The notes beneath the pieces are model-generated. The model was not told the DNA's origin. It did no database searches and saw only the letters and a list, made by a program, of their open reading frames with translations. The translations under genes were made by a program, and so were the position numbers. This document shows, piece after piece, positions 53,387-63,098 of a stretch of 64,000 bases of DNA. Numbering within the stretch: position 1 is the stretch's first letter; the number at the start of each line of letters is the position of its first letter. Source of the DNA: Dictyoglomus thermophilum H-6-12 (GTDB lineage Bacteria; Dictyoglomota; Dictyoglomia; Dictyoglomales; Dictyoglomaceae); assembly GCF_000020965.1 (NCBI RefSeq), contig NC_011297.1, positions 1,770,525-1,834,524 on the forward strand. Direction: 5' to 3'.

Positions 53387-54557
53387 TTATTAACTCTTCT
53401 TTATTTAAAACCCTCTCTCTCTTCTTTATAAGGTTTAAAATTTTATTCACATAACTCCTTTTATTTCCAAGTAGAATAGCACCCACAATCACATCTTCTC
53501 TAAATATTATTTTCCTATAAAAACCACGTTCCTCATCCTTTTTAACAAACACTTCACATCCTTCCTTAGCCTCAATCTCACCTATAGATGTTAAATCTAC
53601 CCCTGTAACCTTAAGAGAGTTAAAAGGTAATGTCCCCTTATACTCTACTCTATTAAAAGTCACATTCCTTCCTACCACTTCTGACTGTTCTATACATGCC
53701 GGAATAATACCATAAATCCTACCATTATGTTCTGCACAATCCCCCACCGCATATACATCTTTAGCGCTGGTTTCCATAAAATTATTTACAATAATTCCCT
53801 TATTGGTCTCTAAACCTGAATTCTTAGCAAGGTCAATATCAGGGATAATACCCGCAGAAATTATCAAAACATCTCCCATAATTTTTCTGCCATCTTCCAA
53901 CTCTATACCTTCAAACTTCCCATCTCCAATTACTTTCTGAGCCTTAACTCCTAAGTAAAATTCAAAGGAAAATTTCTTCTCAATAATATTCTGAAGTATT
54001 TTAGCCCCTTCATCATCTAATTGCCTCGGAAGAAGTCTTGGAAAAAACTCCAAACCTATTATCTTTAGTCCTCTTTGAGAAAGAGCCCTTCCTGTTTCCA
54101 ATCCTAAAAGTCCACACCCCAAGAGGATTGCCCTTTCTTTACCTTTTATATAAGAGATAATATTTAGAGCATCATCTATGTTTCTTAAGGTAAATACTCC
54201 TTCAGTATTTATATTTTCTATGTTTGGTTTAGAAGGAATAGCCCCCGTGGCTATTATAAGCTTGTCAAAAGTATATTCATTTTTATCAGTTTTAAGTATT
54301 TTCCCTTCAGTCTCAATCTTTAAAGCTGTTTCACCATAATGAACCTCTATATTTTTTTCCTTATACCAATCCTCGGAGTAGAAAGGTAGTTTATCTAAAT
54401 CGATATTCCCTGCAAGAAACTCTATAAGCTGAGGTCTTGAATAGTACGGATATTTTTCTTTAGTTATTATAATTATCTTGCCTTCTTTATCTCTTTCCCT
54501 AATTACTTCAGCAGTATTTATCCCTGATATCCCATTCCCAACAACCAAATATAACAT
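53376..54557 (-). CDS. FAD/NAD(P)-dependent oxidoreductase, probably rubredoxin reductase
   Basis: A 393-aa flavoprotein. The FAD-binding motif is VVGNGISGINTAEVI at the N-terminus, the NAD-binding motif is LLGCGLLGLETGRAL near residue 147, and AVGDCAEH is near 270. It has no redox-active CxxC, so it fits rubredoxin/ferredoxin reductases or NADH oxidases. The rubredoxin gene ends 3 nt before its start, which makes NAD(P)H:rubredoxin reductase the best guess. This pair would pass electrons to oxygen- or peroxide-reducing proteins. Confidence 0.85.
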   Translation of the reverse strand: MLYLVVGNGISGINTAEVIRERDKEGKIIIITKEKYPYYSRPQLIEFLAGNIDLDKLPFYSEDWYKEKNIEVHYGETALKIETEGKILKTDKNEYTFDKLIIATGAIPSKPNIENINTEGVFTLRNIDDALNIISYIKGKERAILLGCGLLGLETGRALSQRGLKIIGLEFFPRLLPRQLDDEGAKILQNIIEKKFSFEFYLGVKAQKVIGDGKFEGIELEDGRKIMGDVLIISAGIIPDIDLAKNSGLETNKGIIVNNFMETSAKDVYAVGDCAEHNGRIYGIIPACIEQSEVVGRNVTFNRVEYKGTLPFNSLKVTGVDLTSIGEIEAKEGCEVFVKKDEERGFYRKIIFREDVIVGAILLGNKRSYVNKILNLIKKRERVLNKEELINED

Positions 54558-54560
54558 ACT

Positions 54561-54719
54561 TTATACAGGCTTAAACATGCTTTTATCTGCTCCACAAACA
54601 GGACAAACCCAATCCTCAGGAAGCTCTTCAAAAGGAGTTCCTGGTGGAATATTCCCTTCTGGATCTCCCTCTTCAGGATCATACACATACCCACATACAA
54701 CACATCTATATTTTCCCAT
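54561..54719 (-). CDS. Rubredoxin
   Basis: 52 codons from ATG 54719 to TAA 54561. The two iron-binding pairs are [15 protein letters not shown] and [10 protein letters not shown] (four Cys around one Fe), with the standard ~30-residue spacer [13 protein letters not shown]. Length and sequence are typical of anaerobes. It is the first gene of an operon with the flavoprotein just downstream. Confidence 0.95.
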   Translation of the reverse strand: MGKYRCVVCGYVYDPEEGDPEGNIPPGTPFEELPEDWVCPVCGADKSMFKPV

Positions 54720-54771
54720 TTTAAGGCCCCCTTATTAAGATTTATTTTTACTTTAAATTATACCAAAACTA

Positions 54772-56901
54772 TCAAAAATTTGGAAGGAGAGAAAATCCTT
54801 CGGGTCTACCTATAAACTCAATTCCTTTAGTAGGAAATGCCTTTAAGGCTAAGCTAAACTGAAAACTTTGAAAAGGGAAATAATAGATGAATTTTAAATT
54901 AAAACAATGAAGATCTTTGTCAATAGAAAGCGAATAGAGTGTATTTCCTGTAGAAGGCAAGTAATAACCAGTAAGAGATATATTACCAGCATAATGCCAA
55001 TCTCCAGTTATTTTTAAAACCAACCTATAATCAATTCTTTGGAATGATCCTAAATTGACATCATACAAACTTCCAAAACCTATAGAGAGCCAAGGATAAT
55101 TAAGAGTACCTTGAAGAAAGATAGGATTTAGTTTTTGGATATTAAAATTATAAGAAGTTCTTGCTGTTAAAACAAAATTATTTCCCGACCTTATTAATCC
55201 AGAAATAGAAAGAGGGGAAAGGGAGCTGGTTATGAAATTGTAAGATTCCTGGAAACTTAATCTAACATCTGGTGTTCCTAAATTCAAAGAAAGGTTTAAA
55301 TTATTTAAATTAGAAGCGTAATCAAAGTAAAAAGGAGAGTTTCCTAAATCACCAGTAATTATATCCCTTCCCAACCATTGGAAATTATAAGAAATCCCAC
55401 CAGAAACTATTGATGAAATTTTATAGTTTGAGGAAAGATTAGCATACAAAATATATCTTGCATCTTGAGTTCCATAAAATTCTTGTTTATACCCCATATT
55501 AGCATTTACATTCATAAAGGATAAACTAATTTTAGGAGAAAGGGTTAAATAATATCCCATTTTCCATGTCTTCACCGTAAAAGGATAAGAAGGTTCAATA
55601 TAGTTACCAAAGAGAAATTCCATCTTAGACGGAACACCTAAAAGATTAAAGCTTCTACCATAGTAAACTTCAGGAAGTCTTCTTAGAAGATAATCATTAG
55701 TATTTGTCCAACGCTGGTTAGCATATATGTAAAAATTTTGCCCCTGATCATTGAATTCAAATTTAACGTTTCCTTGTAAATCTTCCACACTACTTCTCGA
55801 AACAATGTTTAAAGTATTGTATTTTATATTGGTAGAAAGATTAAACTTATCACTTAACCTAATTGAAGAATTAATGTCAGTGTTAAAAGTATCCTGAGAG
55901 TTAGTTTTATTGTAATTTGCCTGTATATTAGATCTAAAAGACTTTAGAGTATAGGATAGTTGAGCTGAACTTTGAAAAGAGTAATTTTGTGAATAGGGAT
56001 AAAGTAAATAATTGGTATTGAAGTTAAAAGAAAGGTTAGAAGAAGGCTTATATAAGCCAGAGAGGGAAAATTTAAATTGATCGGTATTGTAGAGATAGTT
56101 ATAGAGGTAATAAGTATTAATATTTCCTGATAAATTAGGAAATTGATATTTTTGATTTAAGGTAAATTGAATTCCTTGATTTTGAGAGACTAAAAAAGTT
56201 AAAACTCCTGGAAGTCCCCACAAAGAATAGGTCAAGGGATAAGAGAAGTACAATCCTAAGGTTGAATCATACCCAAATTGGGGAAATGGCGATGGCTCTT
56301 TTGTAAGAGGAAGAACATAATAGGGAACATAAAAGATAGGAATATAGAAATAAGGATAAGGGAACCTTAAGAAAAATACCATGTTTATAAATACTATTCT
56401 ATCATTAGGAAAATATTCAACCTGAGACGAAGAAATATAATAGTGGGGCATATCATAAGAGCAAGTGGTAAAACTCCCTTTCTTCAGATCTACATTACCC
56501 TTTTCCCATTTGACTTCTTCTCCCTTTATATACATCTTTTCATTACTTTCTGGCACAGGATATTTAAGCTTTACATTCTTTATAATTGCCCTATCATCTT
56601 TATAGTAGTAATCCATGTATTCCGCATTAAACTCTCCATTCTTATCCTTAAAAACTATGTTGCCCTTTGCCTCAAAGAATCCTTCTTTCACATTCCCCTT
56701 TATGTAATCTGCTTTTACTGATATATCTCTTCCTAAAAACTCTACATTTTCATATGCTTCAAATTCTTGGCTTTCCCAATGGAAATAGATCTTTTCTGCC
56801 TTTATCTTCCAAGAGGCTTCCTGAGAAAAGGCAACTCTAAGGATAAAAAGACTTATGAAAAGCAAAAAGGTTATAAAATTTACCACTTTCTTACTTTCCA
56901 T
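54772..56901 (-). CDS. lptD: LptD/OstA-like outer-membrane assembly protein
   Basis: A 709-aa protein with a signal peptide (residues 1-26). Residues ~30-150 are an OstA/LptA-type beta-jellyroll (WESQEFEAYENVEFLGRDI, VKEGFFEAKGNIVFKDKNG). The rest is ~550 residues of alternating polar/aromatic strands typical of an outer-membrane barrel, ending in LLPNF. It sits directly after LptF/G, LptA and LptC genes, so it probably forms the exit for a lipid or glycolipid through the outer membrane. No Cys for the disulfides of proteobacterial LptD is evident, apart from scattered ones. Confidence 0.85.
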   Translation of the reverse strand: MESKKVVNFITFLLFISLFILRVAFSQEASWKIKAEKIYFHWESQEFEAYENVEFLGRDISVKADYIKGNVKEGFFEAKGNIVFKDKNGEFNAEYMDYYYKDDRAIIKNVKLKYPVPESNEKMYIKGEEVKWEKGNVDLKKGSFTTCSYDMPHYYISSSQVEYFPNDRIVFINMVFFLRFPYPYFYIPIFYVPYYVLPLTKEPSPFPQFGYDSTLGLYFSYPLTYSLWGLPGVLTFLVSQNQGIQFTLNQKYQFPNLSGNINTYYLYNYLYNTDQFKFSLSGLYKPSSNLSFNFNTNYLLYPYSQNYSFQSSAQLSYTLKSFRSNIQANYNKTNSQDTFNTDINSSIRLSDKFNLSTNIKYNTLNIVSRSSVEDLQGNVKFEFNDQGQNFYIYANQRWTNTNDYLLRRLPEVYYGRSFNLLGVPSKMEFLFGNYIEPSYPFTVKTWKMGYYLTLSPKISLSFMNVNANMGYKQEFYGTQDARYILYANLSSNYKISSIVSGGISYNFQWLGRDIITGDLGNSPFYFDYASNLNNLNLSLNLGTPDVRLSFQESYNFITSSLSPLSISGLIRSGNNFVLTARTSYNFNIQKLNPIFLQGTLNYPWLSIGFGSLYDVNLGSFQRIDYRLVLKITGDWHYAGNISLTGYYLPSTGNTLYSLSIDKDLHCFNLKFIYYFPFQSFQFSLALKAFPTKGIEFIGRPEGFSLLPNF

Positions 56902-57968
56902 ATGAATACTCCCAAACTCAAACTTCCCAAGGTTATATTAGGTAGCCAAGCAGAAAGAAATGGAGAAAATACCGCATATTCTCCTAAGGACCTTGCTATG
57001 ATATTAAAACCATAATAAAAGAAAGCAATAATTATACTAAAAGCAGTACCCCACAATCTTCCCCCTCTACCTGTAAGAAGAATTACACTAAATCCCATGA
57101 GAGCAAAGATAGGAACAGCCACACTCTGAGCAATCCTAAGATAATTTTCTACCAGGTATGATCTTGCAGACACTCCTGCCTTTTTGTAAACCTCAATTCT
57201 TTTCCTAAGCTCACTAGTTGGCATCTCCTGAGGAGTCCTATCCCTATAAAAGATATACATAAAATCTTGGGGAAGATTTATTTTAAACTCTTCAAATTTT
57301 CCTTCCCATATCACAAAAGCATCATCTCCAAGGTGATGAACCACACCATTTTTTAAAACCAGAGAATCTCTATTCCATACAGCCTCCTCTGCCGTATAGA
57401 TTATGGGATACTTATTAGAGGATGAGGTATCAAAAACTAACACATTTTGCATAATGTTTTTATCTTCTATTATTTTCTTTACATAATAATACCTACCCTC
57501 TTCATCATGAAAAAATATATTTTCTCCCTTTACAGGCGCAGGATTTAAAAAGAAATATTTCTGAATAAGCCTATTTGACCTATAGTTTGACTCAGGAATA
57601 AGAGAATAAGTAAAAAACCAAAGGACAAAAGAAAGAAATACAGAAAATAGAAGAGGAGCTAAAGCAAGGGTAAAAAAGTATATACCACTTGATCTCATAG
57701 CAAAGATTTCGCCATCTCTCATAAGTCTTCCAAAGGAAAAAATAATGGCAAAAAGTAAGGACACAGGTATAACAAATACAAACAAAGACGGAATTTTGTA
57801 GTAAAGAAGCTTTAAAACAGTCTCAAAGCTTACTCTTCTCATAATAATAAAGTCTGAAAACTCATACAGAATTTGAATCAACATTACCAGAATAAATCCG
57901 AAAATCCCTAGAAAAAAGGGACCTAATATTTCACTAAATATGTATTTATGATAAGTTTTAATCCTCAT
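56880..57968 (-). CDS. LptF/LptG family permease
   Basis: A 362-aa YjgP/YjgQ-family permease: three N-terminal helices with the typical LIQILYEFSDFIIMRRVSFETVLKLLYYKIPSLF (split here), a periplasmic jellyroll of ~140 residues, and three C-terminal helices. It couples an LptB ATPase, not in this window, to lipid transfer onto LptC/LptA. Only one such permease is present here, so it may be a homodimer or have a distant partner. It overlaps lptD by 22 nt. Confidence 0.88.
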   Translation of the reverse strand: MRIKTYHKYIFSEILGPFFLGIFGFILVMLIQILYEFSDFIIMRRVSFETVLKLLYYKIPSLFVFVIPVSLLFAIIFSFGRLMRDGEIFAMRSSGIYFFTLALAPLLFSVFLSFVLWFFTYSLIPESNYRSNRLIQKYFFLNPAPVKGENIFFHDEEGRYYYVKKIIEDKNIMQNVLVFDTSSSNKYPIIYTAEEAVWNRDSLVLKNGVVHHLGDDAFVIWEGKFEEFKINLPQDFMYIFYRDRTPQEMPTSELRKRIEVYKKAGVSARSYLVENYLRIAQSVAVPIFALMGFSVILLTGRGGRLWGTAFSIIIAFFYYGFNIIARSLGEYAVFSPFLSAWLPNITLGSLSLGVFIWKVRKW

Positions 57969-57970
57969 AA

Positions 57971-58618
57971 CTACTCGGTTACATAGAAGGTAGTATCAAT
58001 ATTACCCTCCGCCATAACTACTTTATCTTTCACATAAACCACAAGTTTCTTACAATTTATCTCATTCTTATCCTTATCTACCATCTTCACATTATCCACA
58101 AAGGTATAAATCTCCTTATCAGTATCAAAATCAGCACTACTTGAAGAAACTGTTAAATCGTCTCTCTCAATCCTTACTCCTCCTGTCATATTCCCCGTCT
58201 TATTTTTTAATGAGTAGACCACACTTTGAGCAAAAAGCTTTGTAATCTCAACTTTGTTATCTGCTTTTCTTTGGAGCACCATATTGACATTCTTTTTAAG
58301 TTCAAGAACCTCTTTTTTCAAGTCTACTTTTAAATCTTCGCCTACTATACTTAAATCCTTTTGAGATATATTTACCTTCCCTGGAGCTTCAACCACATTG
58401 GTATCTTGATTGTAAAACACGAGAGTTGCAGTAATTCTCGTTTCGTCTTCTTGCCCTGGCTTGTAGATTACTACCACATTTCCTTCTGCCCGAGTGGTCT
58501 TTTTTCCATAATCATAGGAAATCTTCTGGGCAGTAATCTTTACAGGATTTTTAGTCTGAGATAAAACAGGAACTGTGATAAATATTAAGATCATGAAAAT
58601 ACATATTATTCTCTTCAT
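57971..58618 (-). CDS. lptA: LptA/OstA-like periplasmic protein
   Basis: A 215-aa protein with a signal peptide (1-20) and a repetitive beta-jellyroll: SYDYGKKTTRAEGNVVVIY, VEAPGKVNISQKDLSIVGEDL, NKTGNMTGGVRIERDDLTVSS. It is an OstA-type bridge for lipid transport between the membranes. It lies 2 nt upstream of the LptF/G gene. Confidence 0.85.
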   Translation of the reverse strand: MKRIICIFMILIFITVPVLSQTKNPVKITAQKISYDYGKKTTRAEGNVVVIYKPGQEDETRITATLVFYNQDTNVVEAPGKVNISQKDLSIVGEDLKVDLKKEVLELKKNVNMVLQRKADNKVEITKLFAQSVVYSLKNKTGNMTGGVRIERDDLTVSSSSADFDTDKEIYTFVDNVKMVDKDKNEINCKKLVVYVKDKVVMAEGNIDTTFYVTE

Positions 58619-58629
58619 ATTAACCTCCC

Positions 58630-59175
58630 CTAATAATAAGTCTCAATAACCACATTTCCTTCAAACTCAGCCTTTCCCTTATTAGTATCAAACCTAAACA
58701 TGTCAGCCTCTGCTTTAAACTCTCCTACCTTTTCAAATTTCACTCTTCCCTTTGTACTCATAAATATTCCACTATCAAAATACCATATACCTTCAGGAGC
58801 TATTCCTTTAAACCCATCCTCAGTTTCAAAATATAACTCTGTAGGAATTTTAAGTATATTCTTATCCCTATCTATTTCTGCCTTCTTTGTAGTTATCAAA
58901 AGAGAAAGATTCTTATCCCTATAAACTTTTCCCTTTACATCTCCCTCAAAAACAAAATGCTTATATAAAAGATCTATATTTAATTTATCTGCCGAAACCT
59001 CCCAAGAAAGATTGCCTTCATTTCTCCCCTTTAAGTAAACTTTCTCAGCATATATACCAGCTTTTTCTGAGCTAACATTTTCAACTTCTTTTTCCAATGG
59101 AACAAAATAGTAACTTGCGCCCCATACAATAAGCCCTAATAATACTAATAATCCAATAAATATTATTCTCTTCAT
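58630..59175 (-). CDS. lptC: LptC-like anchored periplasmic protein
   Basis: 181 aa from ATG 59175, whose ATGA overlaps the lnt stop; the longer ORF to 59238 is unlikely. One N-terminal membrane helix (RIIFIGLLVLLGLIVWGASYY) anchors a beta-jellyroll (AGIYAEKVYLKGRNEGNLSWEV trimmed; FEGDVKGKVYRDKN; FEGNVVIETYY). It receives lipid from the LptF/G transporter and hands it to LptA. Confidence 0.82.
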   Translation of the reverse strand: MKRIIFIGLLVLLGLIVWGASYYFVPLEKEVENVSSEKAGIYAEKVYLKGRNEGNLSWEVSADKLNIDLLYKHFVFEGDVKGKVYRDKNLSLLITTKKAEIDRDKNILKIPTELYFETEDGFKGIAPEGIWYFDSGIFMSTKGRVKFEKVGEFKAEADMFRFDTNKGKAEFEGNVVIETYY

Positions 59176-60599
59176 TCTTTTATTAATTTTATCAAAAGAA
59201 AAATAATAAAGCCTATAAAAATTGGTAAATCTCCCCAAAAAGTATAAACAGAAAATACTCTTTTAGGTAAACCTGCCACAAAAATATTCCTCTCCCCTTC
59301 TTTACTCTCCCTAATTACCCTGCCAAAAGGATCCACAAAGAAGGTAATACCCGTATTTGCCACTTGAACAAGAGAAATCCTATTTTCAACTGCTCTCAAA
59401 AGAGATTGATTCCTATGCTGATAAACTGCAGGCGTACCCTCAAACCATCCATCATTAGTTATAACCACAAGAAAATCACTACCTTTCTTAGATAACTCCC
59501 TTGCAAGATCTGAGAACAAAGACTCAAAACATATTAGAACCCCAATAGATTTTTCCTTTAAAAGAAGGGGATTAAAACCAGGTCCTCTATTATAATTTCC
59601 TATTAATCCTCTGAAATATTCAGGTATTACAAGAGTAAAAGGAAATGGAACTTCCTCTACAAAAGGTACAAGTTGGGCTTTCTTATGAGTCACATAACTT
59701 CCATCTTGAGCTATAAGATAGGCAGAGTTGTATATTTTATTATCCCTTCTCTCCAAGGCTCCAATAAGAAGTGGACTATTCTTGTATTCTGATAGCTCTC
59801 TTAAACCTGTTAAATACTCAGGATACTCATTAAGATAGCAGAAGAGAACACTCTCTGCAAAAACTATAAGATCCAAATTGTTAGGAAGCTTTAAGGCTAA
59901 GTCTCTATGAACTATAAATTGATCATAAATATTAGTGTAAAAATATTTAGAGAAACTATCGTAATTTCCCTGTACAGCTCCTATTTTATACTTAATTTCA
60001 GAATCTCCAAGCATTAGAAAACCAGAGAGAAAAACAAAAAATACAAATAAGATAAAACCTATTTTTTTATGAAAATTTAACGCTCTCCACTTTGAAAAAA
60101 CCCTATTTACCAAGACAACAAAAAAGGAAAGACCTAATTCTCCAAAAACACTTGCCCACTGGAGGAAAGGAATTATATTTACCAGAGGCTCTCCTAAGGA
60201 TCCCCAATTAAAGGCAAGAGGGCCATGAGACCTTATCCATTGGAGAAGAGCCATAAAAAAAGCAGGGAAAAATATGGATTCTTCCTTCTTTTTAACTCCC
60301 CACAGGAAAATCCCATAATATAAAGAGAGATAAGAGATAAGAAGAAGATTTGCCAATATACCTACCCACAAATTTGCAAATTTAGCCACCAAATTTGGAA
60401 TCCAATAAAAATTAATTCCATAGAATCCAAAACCATATAAGAAGCCATAGAGAAAAGCTTCTTTTGGGGAGAGTTTGGGGAGCAAGAGAAAAAGAGGAAC
60501 AATAGCAAAGAATATAAGAAAAGGAATGTTAAAGGGTGGATAAGAAAGGATATATAAAGCTATAGAAATAAAAAGCGACAATAACTTTATTCGGTCCAT
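59172..60599 (-). CDS. lnt: Apolipoprotein N-acyltransferase
   Basis: A 475-aa protein: six to seven membrane helices in the first ~190 residues, then a nitrilase-like domain with the triad Glu (FAESVLF), Lys (THKKAQLVPFVEEVPFPF) and Cys (IGVLICFESLF). It adds the third acyl chain to lipoproteins at the periplasmic face, a diderm trait that agrees with the Lpt genes downstream. It overlaps the lipoprotein gene upstream by 13 nt. Confidence 0.93.
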   Translation of the reverse strand: MDRIKLLSLFISIALYILSYPPFNIPFLIFFAIVPLFLLLPKLSPKEAFLYGFLYGFGFYGINFYWIPNLVAKFANLWVGILANLLLISYLSLYYGIFLWGVKKKEESIFFPAFFMALLQWIRSHGPLAFNWGSLGEPLVNIIPFLQWASVFGELGLSFFVVLVNRVFSKWRALNFHKKIGFILFVFFVFLSGFLMLGDSEIKYKIGAVQGNYDSFSKYFYTNIYDQFIVHRDLALKLPNNLDLIVFAESVLFCYLNEYPEYLTGLRELSEYKNSPLLIGALERRDNKIYNSAYLIAQDGSYVTHKKAQLVPFVEEVPFPFTLVIPEYFRGLIGNYNRGPGFNPLLLKEKSIGVLICFESLFSDLARELSKKGSDFLVVITNDGWFEGTPAVYQHRNQSLLRAVENRISLVQVANTGITFFVDPFGRVIRESKEGERNIFVAGLPKRVFSVYTFWGDLPIFIGFIIFLLIKLIKE

Positions 60600-61165
60600 A
60601 TTCTTACATCCTCAATTACATCAGAAGAGGGAAGATCAAGACTAAAAGGATAAACAGAAAGATCTATACTTATAACACCAGAAGCAGGATACTCCCATCC
60701 CAAATCTATAAGCCCTGAAGGAGGATCACCCGCTGAAGGATCATAACTAAAGAAGAAAATTTTCATGTAAACCTGAGTAAGTCCTGAAAAAAGGCTAATA
60801 GAGATTTTAAAAGAAAATTGTAAGCCATTCTCAGAAATATTCCCACTAAGCAATGTCCCATATGATGAAAAATCAGACGTACTCCAACTCGAACTATCAG
60901 CATCATATATTCCCCATAAAAATTTCTGATTATCACCATCATACATGATAAAATAATCCCAAGTACTTGGATCTTCAGTAATCGTACTATCTTTGCTAAA
61001 AGCAACTATAAAGGCATAATAGGAGTTATCTTGTTTAAAAATTAAAGAATTATAAAAAGATATATTGATTCCCAAGTATCCTTTAGGTCTCTGAGTAACA
61101 GTCCTAGCACAACCTGATATAAATGTTAATCCTAAGATTAAAAAAATTATTATCTTTTTCTTCAT
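60587..61165 (-). CDS. Lipoprotein of unknown function
   Basis: 192 aa with a lipoprotein signal ending in the lipobox FISGC (Cys19). The rest reads as a compact beta-rich domain (LGINISFYNSLIFKQDNSYYAFIVAF, shortened) with no motif I recognise. It overlaps the histidine kinase gene upstream by 4 nt (ATGA) and lnt downstream by 13 nt. It may be part of the signal that the kinase senses, or merely cotranscribed. Confidence 0.7.
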   Translation of the reverse strand: MKKKIIIFLILGLTFISGCARTVTQRPKGYLGINISFYNSLIFKQDNSYYAFIVAFSKDSTITEDPSTWDYFIMYDGDNQKFLWGIYDADSSSWSTSDFSSYGTLLSGNISENGLQFSFKISISLFSGLTQVYMKIFFFSYDPSAGDPPSGLIDLGWEYPASGVISIDLSVYPFSLDLPSSDVIEDVRIWTE

Positions 61166-62397
61166 ACTTTTATGTAAAATACACTTCCCTCTCCTTCCTT
61201 ACTCTCCACTATAATATCAGATCCAATACTTTCTGCAAGCTTTTTAGCAAGAGAAAGCCCCAAACCATACCCCTTACTACTTCTTGATTTATCAAGCTTA
61301 TAAAATCTTTCAAAGATTTTTGGTATTTCCTCCTCAGGTATTCCCCTTCCAAAATCTCTAACAAAAAATTTTCCTTCTTTATATCCTATCTCAATCTCTT
61401 TTTTATCAAGAGAGTTTTTAACAGCATTATCAATGAGAATCCCCAAAATAATTTCTATCACTTTCTTTGAAGTCTTTATTATAGGACCATCATTAATACG
61501 TATCTTAAATTCGAAATTAGGATATATACCTTTATACTTTTCCCAAATCTCTCTTAGAAATTCTCCAACATCTACATCTTCCTTTTCAATATCTTCAGGA
61601 ACCCTTGATATTTCAAGAAGAGTATCCACCATGTTTATCATATCTAAAGTAGTACTTTCCAATATATCCAAAGACTCTTCCAAAACCTTCTTATCCTCTT
61701 TTCCCCATCTCTTAAGCATTCTTATATATCCCAAAATAGAAGTCAAGGGAGTTTTTAACTCATGAGATATATCAGAAGAAAATTCTTCCTCCCTTTTGTA
61801 GGCTTTCTCTATTCTATCAAGTAAAACATTAAGAGTATTTGCAAGTTCCCATAACTCGTCCCTTGCCGATGGAAGCTCTATCCTATTTCCTGGCTTTTTA
61901 ATATCAATTAAATTAGCATCCCTTATAATTTTACGAATAGGATACAACATTCTTTGAGATAGAAAATAACCAATAAAAAGAGAGGGAACTATTCCTAAGA
62001 GGGAGATAAAAATAGAGGTTCTCCTTAAACGATTTAAAGAAATTATGGTGGAAGTTATATCCTTTCCAATAAAGTAATCATTTCTCTTTATAACCAGCAC
62101 ATAACTTCCTTCAGAAGTCTGGTATATACCTTCCTTTTCTACAAGCCCTAAGTTAAAGGGATCCTGAATTATATTCTCCTTCTCCGAGATATAAAAAGAG
62201 GAAATCCTTCCCCCCATCATTCTTCCCATCATAAAGCCCCTTCCTATACCAAGCCCCATAAAGGTCCTATAGAGGTCTTTCTTATTCTCGTCCATTAAAA
62301 CATTTTGAGTTTGTACATAAAAAATAAAAGAAAGAATGATTATAAGAAAGAAAAGAATAAAAGCATAAATAAGCGTAATTTTCCATGCAATCTTCAT
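61162..62397 (-). CDS. Sensor histidine kinase
   Basis: A 411-aa kinase: membrane helix 1 (7-28), a ~100-residue extracytoplasmic loop, helix 2 (about 128-148), HAMP, then HisKA with His212 (DISHELKTPLTS). The ATPase has an N box (LIDNAVKNS), G1 (DFGRGIPEEE), an F box (IFERFYK) and G2 (GYGLGLSL). The sensor loop starts with a Gly/Met-rich stretch, GIGRGFMMGRMMGGR. It pairs with the response regulator 3 nt upstream. The target genes probably include the downstream envelope operon. Confidence 0.92.
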   Translation of the reverse strand: MKIAWKITLIYAFILFFLIIILSFIFYVQTQNVLMDENKKDLYRTFMGLGIGRGFMMGRMMGGRISSFYISEKENIIQDPFNLGLVEKEGIYQTSEGSYVLVIKRNDYFIGKDITSTIISLNRLRRTSIFISLLGIVPSLFIGYFLSQRMLYPIRKIIRDANLIDIKKPGNRIELPSARDELWELANTLNVLLDRIEKAYKREEEFSSDISHELKTPLTSILGYIRMLKRWGKEDKKVLEESLDILESTTLDMINMVDTLLEISRVPEDIEKEDVDVGEFLREIWEKYKGIYPNFEFKIRINDGPIIKTSKKVIEIILGILIDNAVKNSLDKKEIEIGYKEGKFFVRDFGRGIPEEEIPKIFERFYKLDKSRSSKGYGLGLSLAKKLAESIGSDIIVESKEGEGSVFYIKV

Positions 62398-62400
62398 ATA

Positions 62401-63063
62401 TTAATCCTTCCTAAAGGAATAACCTATTCCCCTTATAGTTTTAATATATTTCCCCTTATCCCCCAATTTTTTCCTCAAATAGTTTATATATACCTCTACA
62501 AGATTCTCTCTTTCATCATCGTAATCTCCCCATATCGATGACAAAATCTTCTCCTTAGAAAGAACAATATTCTCATTCTTCATGAGAAGATAAAGAAGAG
62601 AAAATTCAGTTTTAGATAAATCTACCTCTTTGCCATCCACAATTACCCTATGCTGATCTACATAAAGCTCAATCCCCTCACTGCTTATAACCTCCTCTTT
62701 TCTTTCTTTTCTCCTTGCAACAGCCTGGATTCTTGCAAGAAGTTCTTCTATACTAAAAGGTTTAACCACATAATCATCTGCTCCTAAATTAAAAGCCTCC
62801 ACCTTATCCTTTACATCTCCTAAGGCAGTAAGCATTATTATTCCAAGGTCAGGATACTTATCCCTTAATCTTTTAGCCACCTCTTTTCCAGAAAGTCCTG
62901 GTAGCATAATATCAAGAATAACCACATCAGGCTTAAATTCTTCCGCTTCAATTAGAGCATCATACCCATCCCCCACAACCCTCACCTCATGACCTTCATG
63001 GGTAAGCTCTAACTCCAAAAGATGAGCTATCTTTTTGTCGTCCTCTAACACAAGAATTTTCAT
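62401..63063 (-). CDS. OmpR-family response regulator
   Basis: 220 aa: a receiver domain with the acidic pair Glu7-Asp8-Asp9, phospho-acceptor Asp51 (VVILDIMLPG), Thr in MLTA and Lys in VVKPFS; then a winged-helix DNA-binding domain (LSKTEFSLLYLLMKNEN, VEVYINYLRKKLG, IRGIGYSF). It is the first gene of the envelope operon, directly before its kinase. Confidence 0.94.
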   Translation of the reverse strand: MKILVLEDDKKIAHLLELELTHEGHEVRVVGDGYDALIEAEEFKPDVVILDIMLPGLSGKEVAKRLRDKYPDLGIIMLTALGDVKDKVEAFNLGADDYVVKPFSIEELLARIQAVARRKERKEEVISSEGIELYVDQHRVIVDGKEVDLSKTEFSLLYLLMKNENIVLSKEKILSSIWGDYDDERENLVEVYINYLRKKLGDKGKYIKTIRGIGYSFRKD

Positions 63064-63098
63064 ATTTTAGTATATAACTTTTCTTCTATTCCTTAAAG

